A stretch of DNA of 12,514 nt, taken from NCBI GenBank assembly GCA_902388545.1, contig CABMPS010000043.1, positions 1 through 12,514 on the forward strand, in the 5' to 3' direction. The translations under genes and the position numbers were made by a program. The first letter of the stretch is position 1. Every line of letters begins with the position of its first letter. This document shows positions 1-7,356 of this stretch, in pieces. Source of the stretch: an uncultured Collinsella sp. Its GTDB lineage: Bacteria; Actinomycetota; Coriobacteriia; Coriobacteriales; Coriobacteriaceae. The notes under the pieces were generated by a model. The model saw only the letters and a program-made list of their open reading frames with translations. It was not told the origin of the DNA and ran no database searches.

Positions 1-1348
1 CCAGCACAACGCCAAACAGCAAAACCGAGCCGGCCTGGCCGATGGCGGAATACAGACAATAGCGGCTATAGGGCTTCATGTCGAGCAGGGCAGAGAAGCT
101 CTTCTGCATCAGCACGACCACGCCGTAGAGCGGCAGGGAAAGTGCCAGGTAGATAAGGAACTCCGACACCAGCGCCACACCGGACTCATCGAACTTGCCA
201 GCGCAGTAAATCATGTTGAGCGGACGCGCGAAGACAATCAGGTACAGCGCGAATGGAATCAGGAAGAACAGCATCTGGGCGACGCCACGCGAAATGCCCG
301 TGCGGACGCTGTCGTAATCCTTCTCCTGCGCGTCGTGAGAGAGCTCGGTATAGAGCGCCGTCGAAAGCGAGGCGGCAATCAGCGCGTAGGGCAGCGTGTA
401 CCACAGGCGCGCATAGGCGATGACGGAAGGACCAGTCTCGGGCTGGACCACCAGCGCAGCAGCGTTGGTGATAGAAGTTGAGACAAACATGCACACCGTG
501 GCGAGCAGCGTCGGGATACCGAGCGCAATCGTCTGGCGCAGTGCGGGGTCCTTAAAGTCGATATGGATATGGGGATGCACGCCGTGCTTGCCAAGCGCGG
601 GGATCTGACATGCCATCTGAACAAAGACACCGAGGGTCGTACCGGCCGCAATCAAGATGATGCCGGCACGTTCGCCAAACTGTGCGGACACGGGCGCAAA
701 GCCCATAAAGCTCGCAATGACGATCACATTGTTGAGGACCGGGGCAAACGTCGACCAGAAGTAGTCGCGGTGTGCGTTGAGAACGCCCGAAAACACCGAG
801 CCCAAACCATAAAACAGAATCTGGATGGCGAAGAAACGGAACATAAACGCAGCGGTATCCATGCTGCCGCCGTCACCCGAAAGAAACGATTGCGTCCAAA
901 TAAAGCCCGGGGCGAACACGGTCCCCAGCAACGAAATGCCACCCAGCACCAATAGCAGAATACCGAGCAGGTTGCCCACGTACTCGTTCGAGGCCTCGCG
1001 ACCCTGCTCACGCCTCACGCCCATGTACACGGGCAAAAACGCCGTCACGAGCATGCCGCCCATCACGAGTTCGTAGAGCATATTGGGCAGGTTGTTGGCG
1101 ACCTGATAGGAGGACGAGAGCAGCGACATGCCGATAGCGGCCGCCATTGCCCATGTGCGGATAAAGCCGGTGACGCGAGACACAATGGTCAGGATGGTCA
1201 TAAGCCCGGCGGAACGACCAACCGTGGAGTAGTCCGACGAGCCCATATCATCAGTGCCATCTCGCGACGAAGAAGCTTCGGATGAGGGTGTCTGAGGCGC
1301 AGATTCTTTTGCAAAATGAGCTCCGCACTTCAATTCTTCCTGCGGCAT
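1..1348 (-). CDS. murJ: Lipid II flippase MurJ (MviN family), C-terminus cut by window edge
   Basis: Integral membrane MOP-superfamily flippase that moves the peptidoglycan precursor lipid II from the cytoplasmic to the outer face of the membrane. The frame is open to the window edge: 449 residues are visible of a family size of about 510-550, so roughly the last one or two helices are missing. The first ~45 residues are a Ser/Asp-rich cytoplasmic tail (long for MurJ). TM1 follows with the family motif SRVTGFIR (residues 57-64), then QVANNLPN and LVMGGMLVTAFLPVY, and alternating hydrophobic helices with short loops to the end. Arg58 and Arg64 match the N-lobe arginines needed in E. coli MurJ (R18, R24). 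The ATG was chosen because AGAGGA lies 7-8 nt upstream, inside the end of the ybaK-like gene, and the start is 3 nt after that gene's TGA. The two genes are probably one transcript. Function is known for the family; the start is inferred. Confidence 0.93.
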   Translation of the reverse strand, partial: MPQEELKCGAHFAKESAPQTPSSEASSSRDGTDDMGSSDYSTVGRSAGLMTILTIVSRVTGFIRTWAMAAAIGMSLLSSSYQVANNLPNMLYELVMGGMLVTAFLPVYMGVRREQGREASNEYVGNLLGILLLVLGGISLLGTVFAPGFIWTQSFLSGDGGSMDTAAFMFRFFAIQILFYGLGSVFSGVLNAHRDYFWSTFAPVLNNVIVIASFMGFAPVSAQFGERAGIILIAAGTTLGVFVQMACQIPALGKHGVHPHIHIDFKDPALRQTIALGIPTLLATVCMFVSTSITNAAALVVQPETGPSVIAYARLWYTLPYALIAASLSTALYTELSHDAQEKDYDSVRTGISRGVAQMLFFLIPFALYLIVFARPLNMIYCAGKFDESGVALVSEFLIYLALSLPLYGVVVLMQKSFSALLDMKPYSRYCLYSAIGQAGSVLLFGVVL

Positions 1349-1351
1349 CGC

Positions 1352-1852
1352 TCAGTCCTCTCTCGTAATCGGGGCGACCGTCGCCCCGCAAAATGCAATT
1401 AAATCATCGGGTGCAAGCTCAAGCTGATAACCACGCTTGCCTCCCGAAATAAAAATGGTATCCCAAAGGACACATGTCTCATCAATGAGCGTCCGGTAGC
1501 GTTTTTTCATACCGACCGGACTGCAGCCGCCGCGAACGTAGCCAGTCGCCGCAAGCAAATCCTTCACATGCATCATGGCCAAGGACTTCTCCCCCGCGGC
1601 ACGCGCGGCGGACTTTAGATCGAGCTCGTCGGCAACAGGGATGCAGCACACGACATGGTCGTTGGACGGCGTCACGCAGACCAAGGTCTTAAATCCTTGT
1701 CCGGGCTCCTCGCCAAGCTGCTCCGAAATCGCGACCCCCAGGCCCGCCGACTCATCACCATCGTCTTCGTACGTATGTAGAACATAGGAAATGCCGGCGC
1801 TTTCCAGCTCGCGCATCGCATTGGTTTTTGGCGTCTTTACAGCCTTTGCCAT
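1352..1852 (-). CDS. ybaK: YbaK/EbsC-family Cys-tRNA(Pro)/aminoacyl-tRNA deacylase
   Basis: A 166-aa single-domain trans-editing protein of the YbaK/ProRS-INS superfamily; these cytoplasmic enzymes hydrolyse mischarged tRNA, classically Cys-tRNA(Pro) made by ProRS. Visible hallmarks are the conserved catalytic lysine in GFKTLV (Lys55, matching Lys46 of E. coli YbaK) and the signature GYVRGGCSPVGMKK (residues 104-117). Length fits the family (~155-165 aa). The start is the ATG at 1852, preceded by AAAGGA at 6 nt spacing, and gives an N-terminus (MAKAVKTPKTNAMREL) typical of the family; a 32-residue upstream extension is in frame but has no family match and would read through the promoter. It is first gene of a likely two-gene operon with murJ. 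The exact substrate (Cys-tRNA versus another mischarged tRNA) cannot be decided from sequence. Confidence 0.9.
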   Translation of the reverse strand: MAKAVKTPKTNAMRELESAGISYVLHTYEDDGDESAGLGVAISEQLGEEPGQGFKTLVCVTPSNDHVVCCIPVADELDLKSAARAAGEKSLAMMHVKDLLAATGYVRGGCSPVGMKKRYRTLIDETCVLWDTIFISGGKRGYQLELAPDDLIAFCGATVAPITRED

Positions 1853-1889
1853 GGCATATCCTTTCCCTCGCATTCGGACGCAAGGATTA

Positions 1890-1920
1890 AGTATATGTCC
1901 AATTCGGCTGCATACGTCAC
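1890..1920 (-). promoter_or_regulatory. Putative sigma-A promoter of the ybaK-murJ pair
   Basis: On the minus strand a TATACT -10 hexamer (1890-1895, 5/6 to consensus) is preceded by GTGACG (1915-1920, 4/6 to TTGACA) with a rather long 19-nt spacer. The predicted start would give a leader of about 30 nt before the ribosome binding site. It lies between the uvrA hairpin and the ybaK start, as expected for an independent promoter. Motif match only. Confidence 0.35.
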
Positions 1921-1933
1921 TTCGACACAGCAA

Positions 1934-1964
1934 GCGCCATCGAATCACAAGGAGTCGATGGCGC
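1934..1964 (-). terminator. Hairpin downstream of uvrA, probable intrinsic terminator
   Basis: A perfect 10-bp inverted repeat, GCGCCATCGA / TCGATGGCGC, with an 11-nt loop, begins 20 nt after the uvrA stop codon. Read on the minus strand it is followed by TTGCTGTGT, a weak U-tract, so termination may be incomplete. No T-rich tail exists in the plus direction. Position between uvrA and the ybaK promoter supports a terminator role. Confidence 0.55.
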
Positions 1965-1984
1965 CCATAAACTGAATCGCCTAT

Positions 1985-4864
1985 TTATTGAGCATCAAGT
2001 TGAGCCTGACGCTCCCGGTCACGCCTGAGCAACGGCGCCAAAAACTTGCCCGTATAACTCTGCGGACAGTCCGCAACCTGCTCCGGTGTGCCCGAAACCA
2101 CGACGGTTCCGCCGCCGTTACCGCCCTCGGGGCCCATATCGATCAGGCGGTCGGCAACCTTGATGACATCAAGGTTGTGTTCAATCACCAGCACCGTGTT
2201 GCCCGCATCGACCAAGCGCTGCAGCACATCGAGCAGCTGGCGGACGTCCTCAAAATGAAGGCCGGTCGTCGGCTCATCCAAAATATAGAACGTCTTGCCC
2301 GTCTGGCGTCGATGAAGCTCCTTGGCGAGCTTCACACGCTGCGCCTCGCCGCCCGAGAGCGTCGTGGCAGGCTGGCCCAGGCTCACGTAGCCCAAGCCTA
2401 CATCGTACAGCGTCTGGAGCTTGCGCTTAATCTGCGGGATATTCCCAAAGAAGGCCAGCGCCTCGGTGACGCTCATGTCGAGCACGTCCGAGATGGTCTT
2501 GCCACGGTAGGTGACCTCGAGTGTCTCGCGGTTGTAGCGTTTGCCGCCGCAGACCTCACAGGGGACATAGATATCGGGAAGGAAGTGCATCTCGATCTTA
2601 ATTTGTCCGTCGCCCTTGCATGCTTCGCAGCGACCGCCGCTCACGTTAAAGGAGAAACGTCCCGGCGAGTAGCCACGCGCCTTCGACTCTGGCGTACTCG
2701 CAAACAGCGCGCGAAGATCATCCCACAGGCCAATGTACGTAGCAGGGTTGGAACGCGGCGTGCGGCCAATCGGCGACTGGTCGATGTCGATCACCTTATC
2801 GATGCACTCGATACCCTCGAGCTTTTTGTACGGGCCCACAGGACGCGTCGAGCGATGAATGGCATTCGTAAGCGCAGGCGCAATGGTGTCGGTAACCAGG
2901 GAGCTCTTGCCCGATCCCGACACGCCGGTAACAACCGTAAGCGTACCAAACTCGATCTTGGCGGTAACGTTTTTGAGGTTGTTGGCGCGGGCGCCCGTGA
3001 TCTTAAGGCAGCCGCGACCGGGCTTGCGGCGTTCATCGGGAACCCGAATCATTCGCTTGCCGGTCAGGTAGGCACCCGTCATCGAATCGGGGCACGCCAT
3101 GATATCGGCAGGCGTTCCCGAGGCGACCACGTGTCCGCCGTTCACGCCCGCGCCGGGGCCCATGTCGATCACATAGTCGGCGGCACGGATTGTATCCTCG
3201 TCGTGTTCGACGACGATAACGGTATTGCCGATATCGCGTAGGCGCTCAAGCGTCTTGATCAGGCGCTCGTTATCGCGCTGATGAAGACCGATCGAGGGCT
3301 CGTCCAGAATATAGAGCACGCCCATGAGACCCGCGCCGATCTGCGTTGCCAGTCGAATACGCTGGGCCTCGCCTCCGGAAAGCGTCGCCGAGGCACGATC
3401 GAGCGTCAGATAGTCGAGTCCGACATCGACCAGAAAACGCAGGCGCTCCAGGATTTCCTTGACGATACGGCCGCCGATAAACTGTTGGCGCTCGGTGAGT
3501 TCCAGGCCCTCAAAAAACTCGAGCGACTCGCGGCACGATAGGCAGCAGACCTCGTAAATGGACTTACCGCCTACGGTAACGGCGAGCATCTCGGGGCGCA
3601 GACGAGCACCATGGCAACTCGAGCACGGCTCCTCGCGGATGTACTTCTCCAAGCGCGCCTTGGTGTTCTCATTCGTCGTCTCGGTATAGCGCTCGTACAG
3701 GATATTGCGCACGCCCGAGAACTTGGTGTCCCACTGGCTGCGGCGCCCATCGAGCTTTTGATAGTCGACCGAAATCTTCTGGTCGCCCATGCCGTCTAAA
3801 AACGCGCGACGCACCCGCGGAGGCAGATCCTCCCACGGCGTATCGACGCTCACCTTAAAGTGTTTGCAGACCGCAGCGAAAATCTGCGGATAGTAGTTAG
3901 AGTTGCCAAACAGACTGCCAAAGACCCCGTCGGCGATCGACTTCGAGGGGTCTTCGATTAGGGCCTCGGCGTCGACCGTCTTCTTAAAGCCCAGGCCATC
4001 GCACTCGGGGCACGCGCCATAGGGCGCGTTGAACGAGAAATCACGCGGCTGCAGGTCATCGATGGAGTGTCCATGCTCCGGGCACGCTAACGCCAGCGAA
4101 TACTCCAGCAACTCGCCTTCGGTCCCCTCGGGAGCGTCGCGGTCGGGCAGCAAGTATACGTTCACATTGCCGTGCGCCAGCGCAGTCGCCTGTTCAACGG
4201 ACTCGGCGATACGGCCCAGCGAGTTCTCGCGAATCACGATGCGGTCGACCACGACCTCGATATCGTGCTTGAATTTCTTATCTAAATCGATAGGGTCATC
4301 AAGCGAGCGAACCTCGCCGTCGACACGCACGCGGCTAAAGCCCTCGGCGCGAAGGTCCTCAAACAGTTTGGTGTACTCGCCTTTTCGCCCGCGTACCACC
4401 GGTGCCAGCACAAACGCGCGGCGGCCCTCCCCCGCCGCCAAGACCTTGTCGGCAACCTGATCGGTCGTCTGACGCTCAATGACACGGCCGCATTCGGGAC
4501 AGTGCGGGGTGCCCACACGGGCGAACAGCAGGCGCAGATAGTCATAAATCTCGGTTACGGTGCCAACCGTCGAGCGAGGGTTTTTAGACGTCGTCTTTTG
4601 GTCGATCGACACCGCCGGCGAAAGGCCGTCGATTGAATCCAAGTCGGGTTTGTCCATCTGGCCCAAGAACTGGCGCGCATAACTCGAAAGGCTCTCGACG
4701 TATCGACGCTGGCCCTCGGCATAGATAGTGTCAAATGCCAGCGAACTCTTGCCCGAGCCAGAAAGACCGGTAATGACCACGAGTTGGTCACGCGGAATGG
4801 AAACATCGATATCACGGAGGTTGTGCTCACGAGCGCCGCGAATAACGATAGAAGAATCAGACAT
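1985..4864 (-). CDS. uvrA: Excinuclease ABC subunit UvrA
   Basis: A 959-aa ABC-type ATPase, the damage-sensing subunit of UvrABC nucleotide excision repair; the UvrA dimer scans DNA, loads UvrB and dissociates. Length is normal. Domain I: Walker [10 protein letters not shown] (33-41), zinc half-sites C261-x2-H264 and C285-x2-C288, C414-x2-C417, signature LSGGEAQR (495-502), Walker B ILDEP (519-523). Domain II: Walker [10 protein letters not shown] (647-655), the DNA-binding zinc module C746-x2-C749 / C769-x2-C772, second LSGGEAQR (836-843), Walker B ILDEP (861-865). All catalytic motifs are intact. The ATG at 4864 was chosen over an in-frame upstream Met because AAGGAG sits 5 nt before it and the protein then starts like other UvrAs ([16 protein letters not shown]). 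Its partner uvrB is on the same strand at the right edge, four genes away. A LexA-like box upstream suggests SOS control. Confidence 0.98.
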   Translation of the reverse strand: MSDSSIVIRGAREHNLRDIDVSIPRDQLVVITGLSGSGKSSLAFDTIYAEGQRRYVESLSSYARQFLGQMDKPDLDSIDGLSPAVSIDQKTTSKNPRSTVGTVTEIYDYLRLLFARVGTPHCPECGRVIERQTTDQVADKVLAAGEGRRAFVLAPVVRGRKGEYTKLFEDLRAEGFSRVRVDGEVRSLDDPIDLDKKFKHDIEVVVDRIVIRENSLGRIAESVEQATALAHGNVNVYLLPDRDAPEGTEGELLEYSLALACPEHGHSIDDLQPRDFSFNAPYGACPECDGLGFKKTVDAEALIEDPSKSIADGVFGSLFGNSNYYPQIFAAVCKHFKVSVDTPWEDLPPRVRRAFLDGMGDQKISVDYQKLDGRRSQWDTKFSGVRNILYERYTETTNENTKARLEKYIREEPCSSCHGARLRPEMLAVTVGGKSIYEVCCLSCRESLEFFEGLELTERQQFIGGRIVKEILERLRFLVDVGLDYLTLDRASATLSGGEAQRIRLATQIGAGLMGVLYILDEPSIGLHQRDNERLIKTLERLRDIGNTVIVVEHDEDTIRAADYVIDMGPGAGVNGGHVVASGTPADIMACPDSMTGAYLTGKRMIRVPDERRKPGRGCLKITGARANNLKNVTAKIEFGTLTVVTGVSGSGKSSLVTDTIAPALTNAIHRSTRPVGPYKKLEGIECIDKVIDIDQSPIGRTPRSNPATYIGLWDDLRALFASTPESKARGYSPGRFSFNVSGGRCEACKGDGQIKIEMHFLPDIYVPCEVCGGKRYNRETLEVTYRGKTISDVLDMSVTEALAFFGNIPQIKRKLQTLYDVGLGYVSLGQPATTLSGGEAQRVKLAKELHRRQTGKTFYILDEPTTGLHFEDVRQLLDVLQRLVDAGNTVLVIEHNLDVIKVADRLIDMGPEGGNGGGTVVVSGTPEQVADCPQSYTGKFLAPLLRRDRERQAQLDAQ

Positions 4865-4907
4865 GGAAGCTCCTTGCCTCCTATTGCATCGAATCATACT
4901 GCCGATG

Positions 4908-4939
4908 AGTTTAGCGCACTCGACGCGCACAGATGTTCG
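4908..4939 (-). promoter_or_regulatory. Putative LexA (SOS) box and -10 element upstream of uvrA
   Basis: On the minus strand, positions 4939-4926 read CGAAC-ATCT-GTGCG, matching the Gram-positive/actinobacterial SOS consensus CGAAC-N4-GTTCG at 9 of 10 defined positions. A possible -10 element TAAACT (4908-4913) lies 12 nt downstream, which would place the box over the spacer/-35 region, where LexA binding would block RNA polymerase. An alternative -10, TATGAT, is at 4893-4898. No good -35 hexamer is visible for either. uvrA is an SOS gene in many bacteria, so position and gene agree with the motif. Confidence 0.5.
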
Positions 4940-5007
4940 TAATACAAGATTCGCAGACCTTTAGCTTTGCGTATCGGGCGCTTTGTTTCTCGAAATGCCG
5001 TGGAAAG

Positions 5008-5030
5008 GTTACAGTAATCTAATACTGAAC
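5008..5030. repeat. Imperfect inverted repeat in the leader of the LtaS-like gene
   Basis: GTT-a-CAGTA (5008-5016) and TACTGAAC (5023-5030) are inverted copies around a 6-nt centre ATCTAA, with one bulged A. It lies 28 nt upstream of the start codon in an AT-rich patch of an otherwise GC-rich region that probably also holds the promoter (no clear -35/-10 pair found). It could be an operator or a weak leader hairpin; no regulator is identifiable. Confidence 0.25.
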
Positions 5031-5057
5031 TTAATTTGCTGTACCAGAGGAACGTCC

Positions 5058-7211
5058 ATGACCGAAGATATCCCCCTTGAAATCACTTCGAGCGACATGG
5101 CCAATCTGCCCATATTCATCGCCGTCCTTATCGTGGCCGCCGTCGTCGTGCGCGTGTATTTTTCAATCAAACGCAACGAAAAGCCACCCATTGCCCGCGT
5201 CTTTTGGTGCGCGACGCTCCTCATCCCGCTCGGCGTGGTAGCTGCATGGGTTACGAATCAATTGCTCGTAAATGAGGGCAGCTCCCTATGGGTCCTTTCT
5301 TATTCGGCGCTCGGTGCTGCCGCCGTCATGCTTCTTGTCGAGCCCTTGGTTTCGGGACTTATCGACCAAACCGACCTTGCGACGGGAACGATTGCCTGTA
5401 TTTGCCGTGACATCCTTGTCATCGCCGCTGTTTCAGCGCTCTCGTTCGTTTCACTCGAAATTGCCTGCAACGAAACGTTCTATCGCATTCCCGCCAACTC
5501 ATTCGGGTTTTCCGTCGGGCTGCTCGCGACGGTTCTGCTCTCCCTTTATTTGCTGGGACAGCGTCATGGAGGCGTCATGGCTCTCGTGCCCGTCGTCTGC
5601 TGCATCCTTGGCATTGCCGAGCACTTCGTCATAACGTTTAAAGGCGAAGCCATCCTGCCAAGCGATATCTTGGCCCTTGGCACCGCAATGGAAGTGAGCG
5701 AGGGATACGAGTTTACCTTTACCGCCGGAATCGTAACCTCTCTCGCCCTGCTGGAGATTTCCCTGGGGCTTCTTTCGCTCATCCGACCGCGAAAGCCCCG
5801 TACGCCCACCCATGTCTTCCCCGCTATCGCCGCTAACCTCTGTGCTTTTCTGCTAGTGACCGTTGTGGGGCTCTCAGGCTTTTCCAACATCGACTTGGAG
5901 CAGGCGCTGGATTTTGGATTTGACCGTTGGCAGCCCATCACCACGTATGCGTCTCAGGGTTTTATCACTTCGTTCACCGAAATGGTCAACGAGTTGCCCA
6001 TTGAGAAGCCCGAAGACTATACGCCCGATGAGGCGCAGAGCATCGAGCAGGAGCTCGCCGCCGCCTACGACAGCACATATGGCTCGAGCGAGCAGCGCGC
6101 GGCGGCCGTTGCCCAGTTCAATGAAATCAAGCCGACGATTGTTGCCGTCATGAATGAGAGTTTTAGCGACCTTTCGTGCTTTGAGCAGCTCCAGGCGGCC
6201 GGGTACACCGGCCCCGCATTCTACAACTCGCTTCCCGACACACTTGTTCGCGGCACCATGCTAGCTTCGGTCGCCGGTGGCGGAACGGCGAACTCCGAAT
6301 TCGAATTTTTGACCGGAGCGACAACGGCCTTTGTCGGATTAGGCAAGATCCCCTATCAGCTGTATCAGATGAATGGCGTCAACAGCCTGGCAAAGGACCT
6401 TAAAGAGCTTGGGTATACCACTACCGCTATGCACCCGCAAAACCCCGTCAACTACCATCGAGATAAAATCTATCAGCAGCTGGGCTTTGGAGACTTTCTT
6501 TCAATCGGCGATTTCGAAGGTGCGCCCTATTACCATGCCGGCGTATGCGACTACGCCACCTACGACAAGATACTCGACCTGCTTAGAACCGACGAAGCGC
6601 CACAGTTCATCTTTGACGTCACGATGCAAAATCACGGCGGCTACGACTATGGCACCGTTCCCGCCGAAGAGCTGACAAACTATTGGGTCGAGGGAGCCAG
6701 CGAAGGCGCCAACAGCGCGCTCAACACCTATCTCACCTGCATCAACGCATCCGACCGGGACCTCGATTACTTTATCAACGAGCTCCGCAATATCGGCAGA
6801 CCGGTTGTTCTTGTCTTTTTTGGCGACCATCAGCCGAGCGCCGCAACGACTCTCAACGACGAGCTGTACCCTCAGGAAGATACGGCAAGCCACGCTTTCC
6901 GTATCTATCAGTCGACATATCTCGTCTGGGCTAACTATGAGATCGCCGGCAATACCGAGCTCAACGTCTACGACGCCGTCGGGGCAAACGAGATTGCAGC
7001 CATTACCCTTAATAAGATCGGCGCTCCGCTCACCAATTACCAAAAGGCCCTGCTTGCAACAAGGTCAGATGTGCCCACCATCAATGTCGCCGGCTATCTC
7101 GGTGCCGACGGGCTGCGCTACGACTTGGAATCGGAAGACAGCCCATACGCCTCGACGATCGACAAGCTGCAGCGCATGCAGTACCTCGAGTTCGCCAGCA
7201 AAGTTCAGTAA
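5058..7211 (+). CDS. LtaS/MdoB-type phosphoglycerol transferase (LTA synthase family, sulfatase fold)
   Basis: A 717-aa polytopic protein with an extracellular alkaline-phosphatase-superfamily catalytic domain. About eight hydrophobic segments (near 17-36, 48-66, 76-99, 111-134, 149-166, 172-193, 221-242, 255-276) precede a soluble domain from ~300. Catalytic features match LtaS: metal-ligand Glu in NESF (Glu367), nucleophile Thr410 in GGGTANSEFEFLTG, and metal ligands Asp590-His591 in FFGDHQPS. Family members transfer glycerol-phosphate from phosphatidylglycerol to build lipoteichoic acid or decorate glycans on the outer membrane face. It is longer than LtaS of S. aureus (646 aa, five TMs), closer to the large MdoB-like enzymes with an LPSDIL loop (200-205). 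The ATG at 5058 has AGAGGA 6 nt upstream; a TTG 25 codons earlier has no such site. Transcribed divergently from uvrA, probably alone. The exact polymer product cannot be told from sequence. Confidence 0.9.
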   Translation: MTEDIPLEITSSDMANLPIFIAVLIVAAVVVRVYFSIKRNEKPPIARVFWCATLLIPLGVVAAWVTNQLLVNEGSSLWVLSYSALGAAAVMLLVEPLVSGLIDQTDLATGTIACICRDILVIAAVSALSFVSLEIACNETFYRIPANSFGFSVGLLATVLLSLYLLGQRHGGVMALVPVVCCILGIAEHFVITFKGEAILPSDILALGTAMEVSEGYEFTFTAGIVTSLALLEISLGLLSLIRPRKPRTPTHVFPAIAANLCAFLLVTVVGLSGFSNIDLEQALDFGFDRWQPITTYASQGFITSFTEMVNELPIEKPEDYTPDEAQSIEQELAAAYDSTYGSSEQRAAAVAQFNEIKPTIVAVMNESFSDLSCFEQLQAAGYTGPAFYNSLPDTLVRGTMLASVAGGGTANSEFEFLTGATTAFVGLGKIPYQLYQMNGVNSLAKDLKELGYTTTAMHPQNPVNYHRDKIYQQLGFGDFLSIGDFEGAPYYHAGVCDYATYDKILDLLRTDEAPQFIFDVTMQNHGGYDYGTVPAEELTNYWVEGASEGANSALNTYLTCINASDRDLDYFINELRNIGRPVVLVFFGDHQPSAATTLNDELYPQEDTASHAFRIYQSTYLVWANYEIAGNTELNVYDAVGANEIAAITLNKIGAPLTNYQKALLATRSDVPTINVAGYLGADGLRYDLESEDSPYASTIDKLQRMQYLEFASKVQ

Positions 7212-7271
7212 GCCCGCCCATTCGCTTGGGCCCATCATATTGCAAGCGCACTCGGCCCAAATGCATCGCAA
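7212..7271. other. Intergenic stretch with overlapping inverted repeats after the LtaS-like gene
   Basis: Three mutually exclusive short hairpins are possible: GCCCA/TGGGC (7216-7220 with 7227-7231), CGCTTG/CAAGCG (7223-7228 with 7243-7248) and TTGGGCC/GGCCCAA (7226-7232 with 7254-7260). None is followed by a T-tract, so no clear intrinsic terminator exists here, and read-through from the LtaS-like gene into mrp cannot be excluded. Confidence 0.35.
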
Positions 7272-7301
7272 ATGACTCCCGCTCGCAAACGAGGGTACAA
7301 T
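7272..7301 (+). promoter_or_regulatory. Putative sigma-A promoter of the mrp-flavoprotein operon
   Basis: ATGACT (7272-7277, 4/6 to TTGACA) and TACAAT (7296-7301, 5/6 to TATAAT) are separated by 18 nt. Transcription would start near 7308 and give a ~50-nt leader before the mrp start codon. Motif match only, but it fits the gap with no other candidate of similar quality. Confidence 0.45.
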
Positions 7302-7320
7302 GACGCTCGTGTCACATCGC

Positions 7321-7334
7321 GGGGCCCCGGCCCC
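7321..7334 (+). other. GC-only leader hairpin upstream of mrp
   Basis: GGGGC-CCCG-GCCCC forms a 5-bp all-GC stem with a 4-nt loop, ending 8 nt before the AAAGGAG ribosome binding site at 7343-7350. It would lie in the 5' leader if the promoter call is right, and might shape translation or message stability. No T-tract follows, so it is not a terminator. Confidence 0.3.
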
Positions 7335-7356
7335 AGCATATACAAAGGAGTCATAC

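Noticed and set aside
563..955. Plus-strand open frame opposite murJ (130 codons)
   Set aside because: The minus-strand frame encodes continuous MurJ transmembrane sequence across the whole region; the plus frame is a charged, low-complexity shadow.
1853..1948. N-terminal extension of the YbaK-family protein by 32 residues
   Set aside because: The extension is not family-like, would overlap the putative promoter, and the ATG at 1852 has its own well-spaced AAAGGA.
1988..3241. A 417-codon open frame on the plus strand antisense to uvrA
   Set aside because: It begins with TTG at the uvrA stop region without a ribosome binding site, the product is Arg/Ala/His-rich with no recognisable domain, and long antisense frames are a normal by-product of GC-rich codon use. 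UvrA on the other strand is unambiguous.
4983..5057. TTG start 25 codons upstream for the LtaS-like protein
   Set aside because: There is no ribosome binding site, and the extension would run through the AT-rich leader; the ATG at 5058 has AGAGGA at good spacing.
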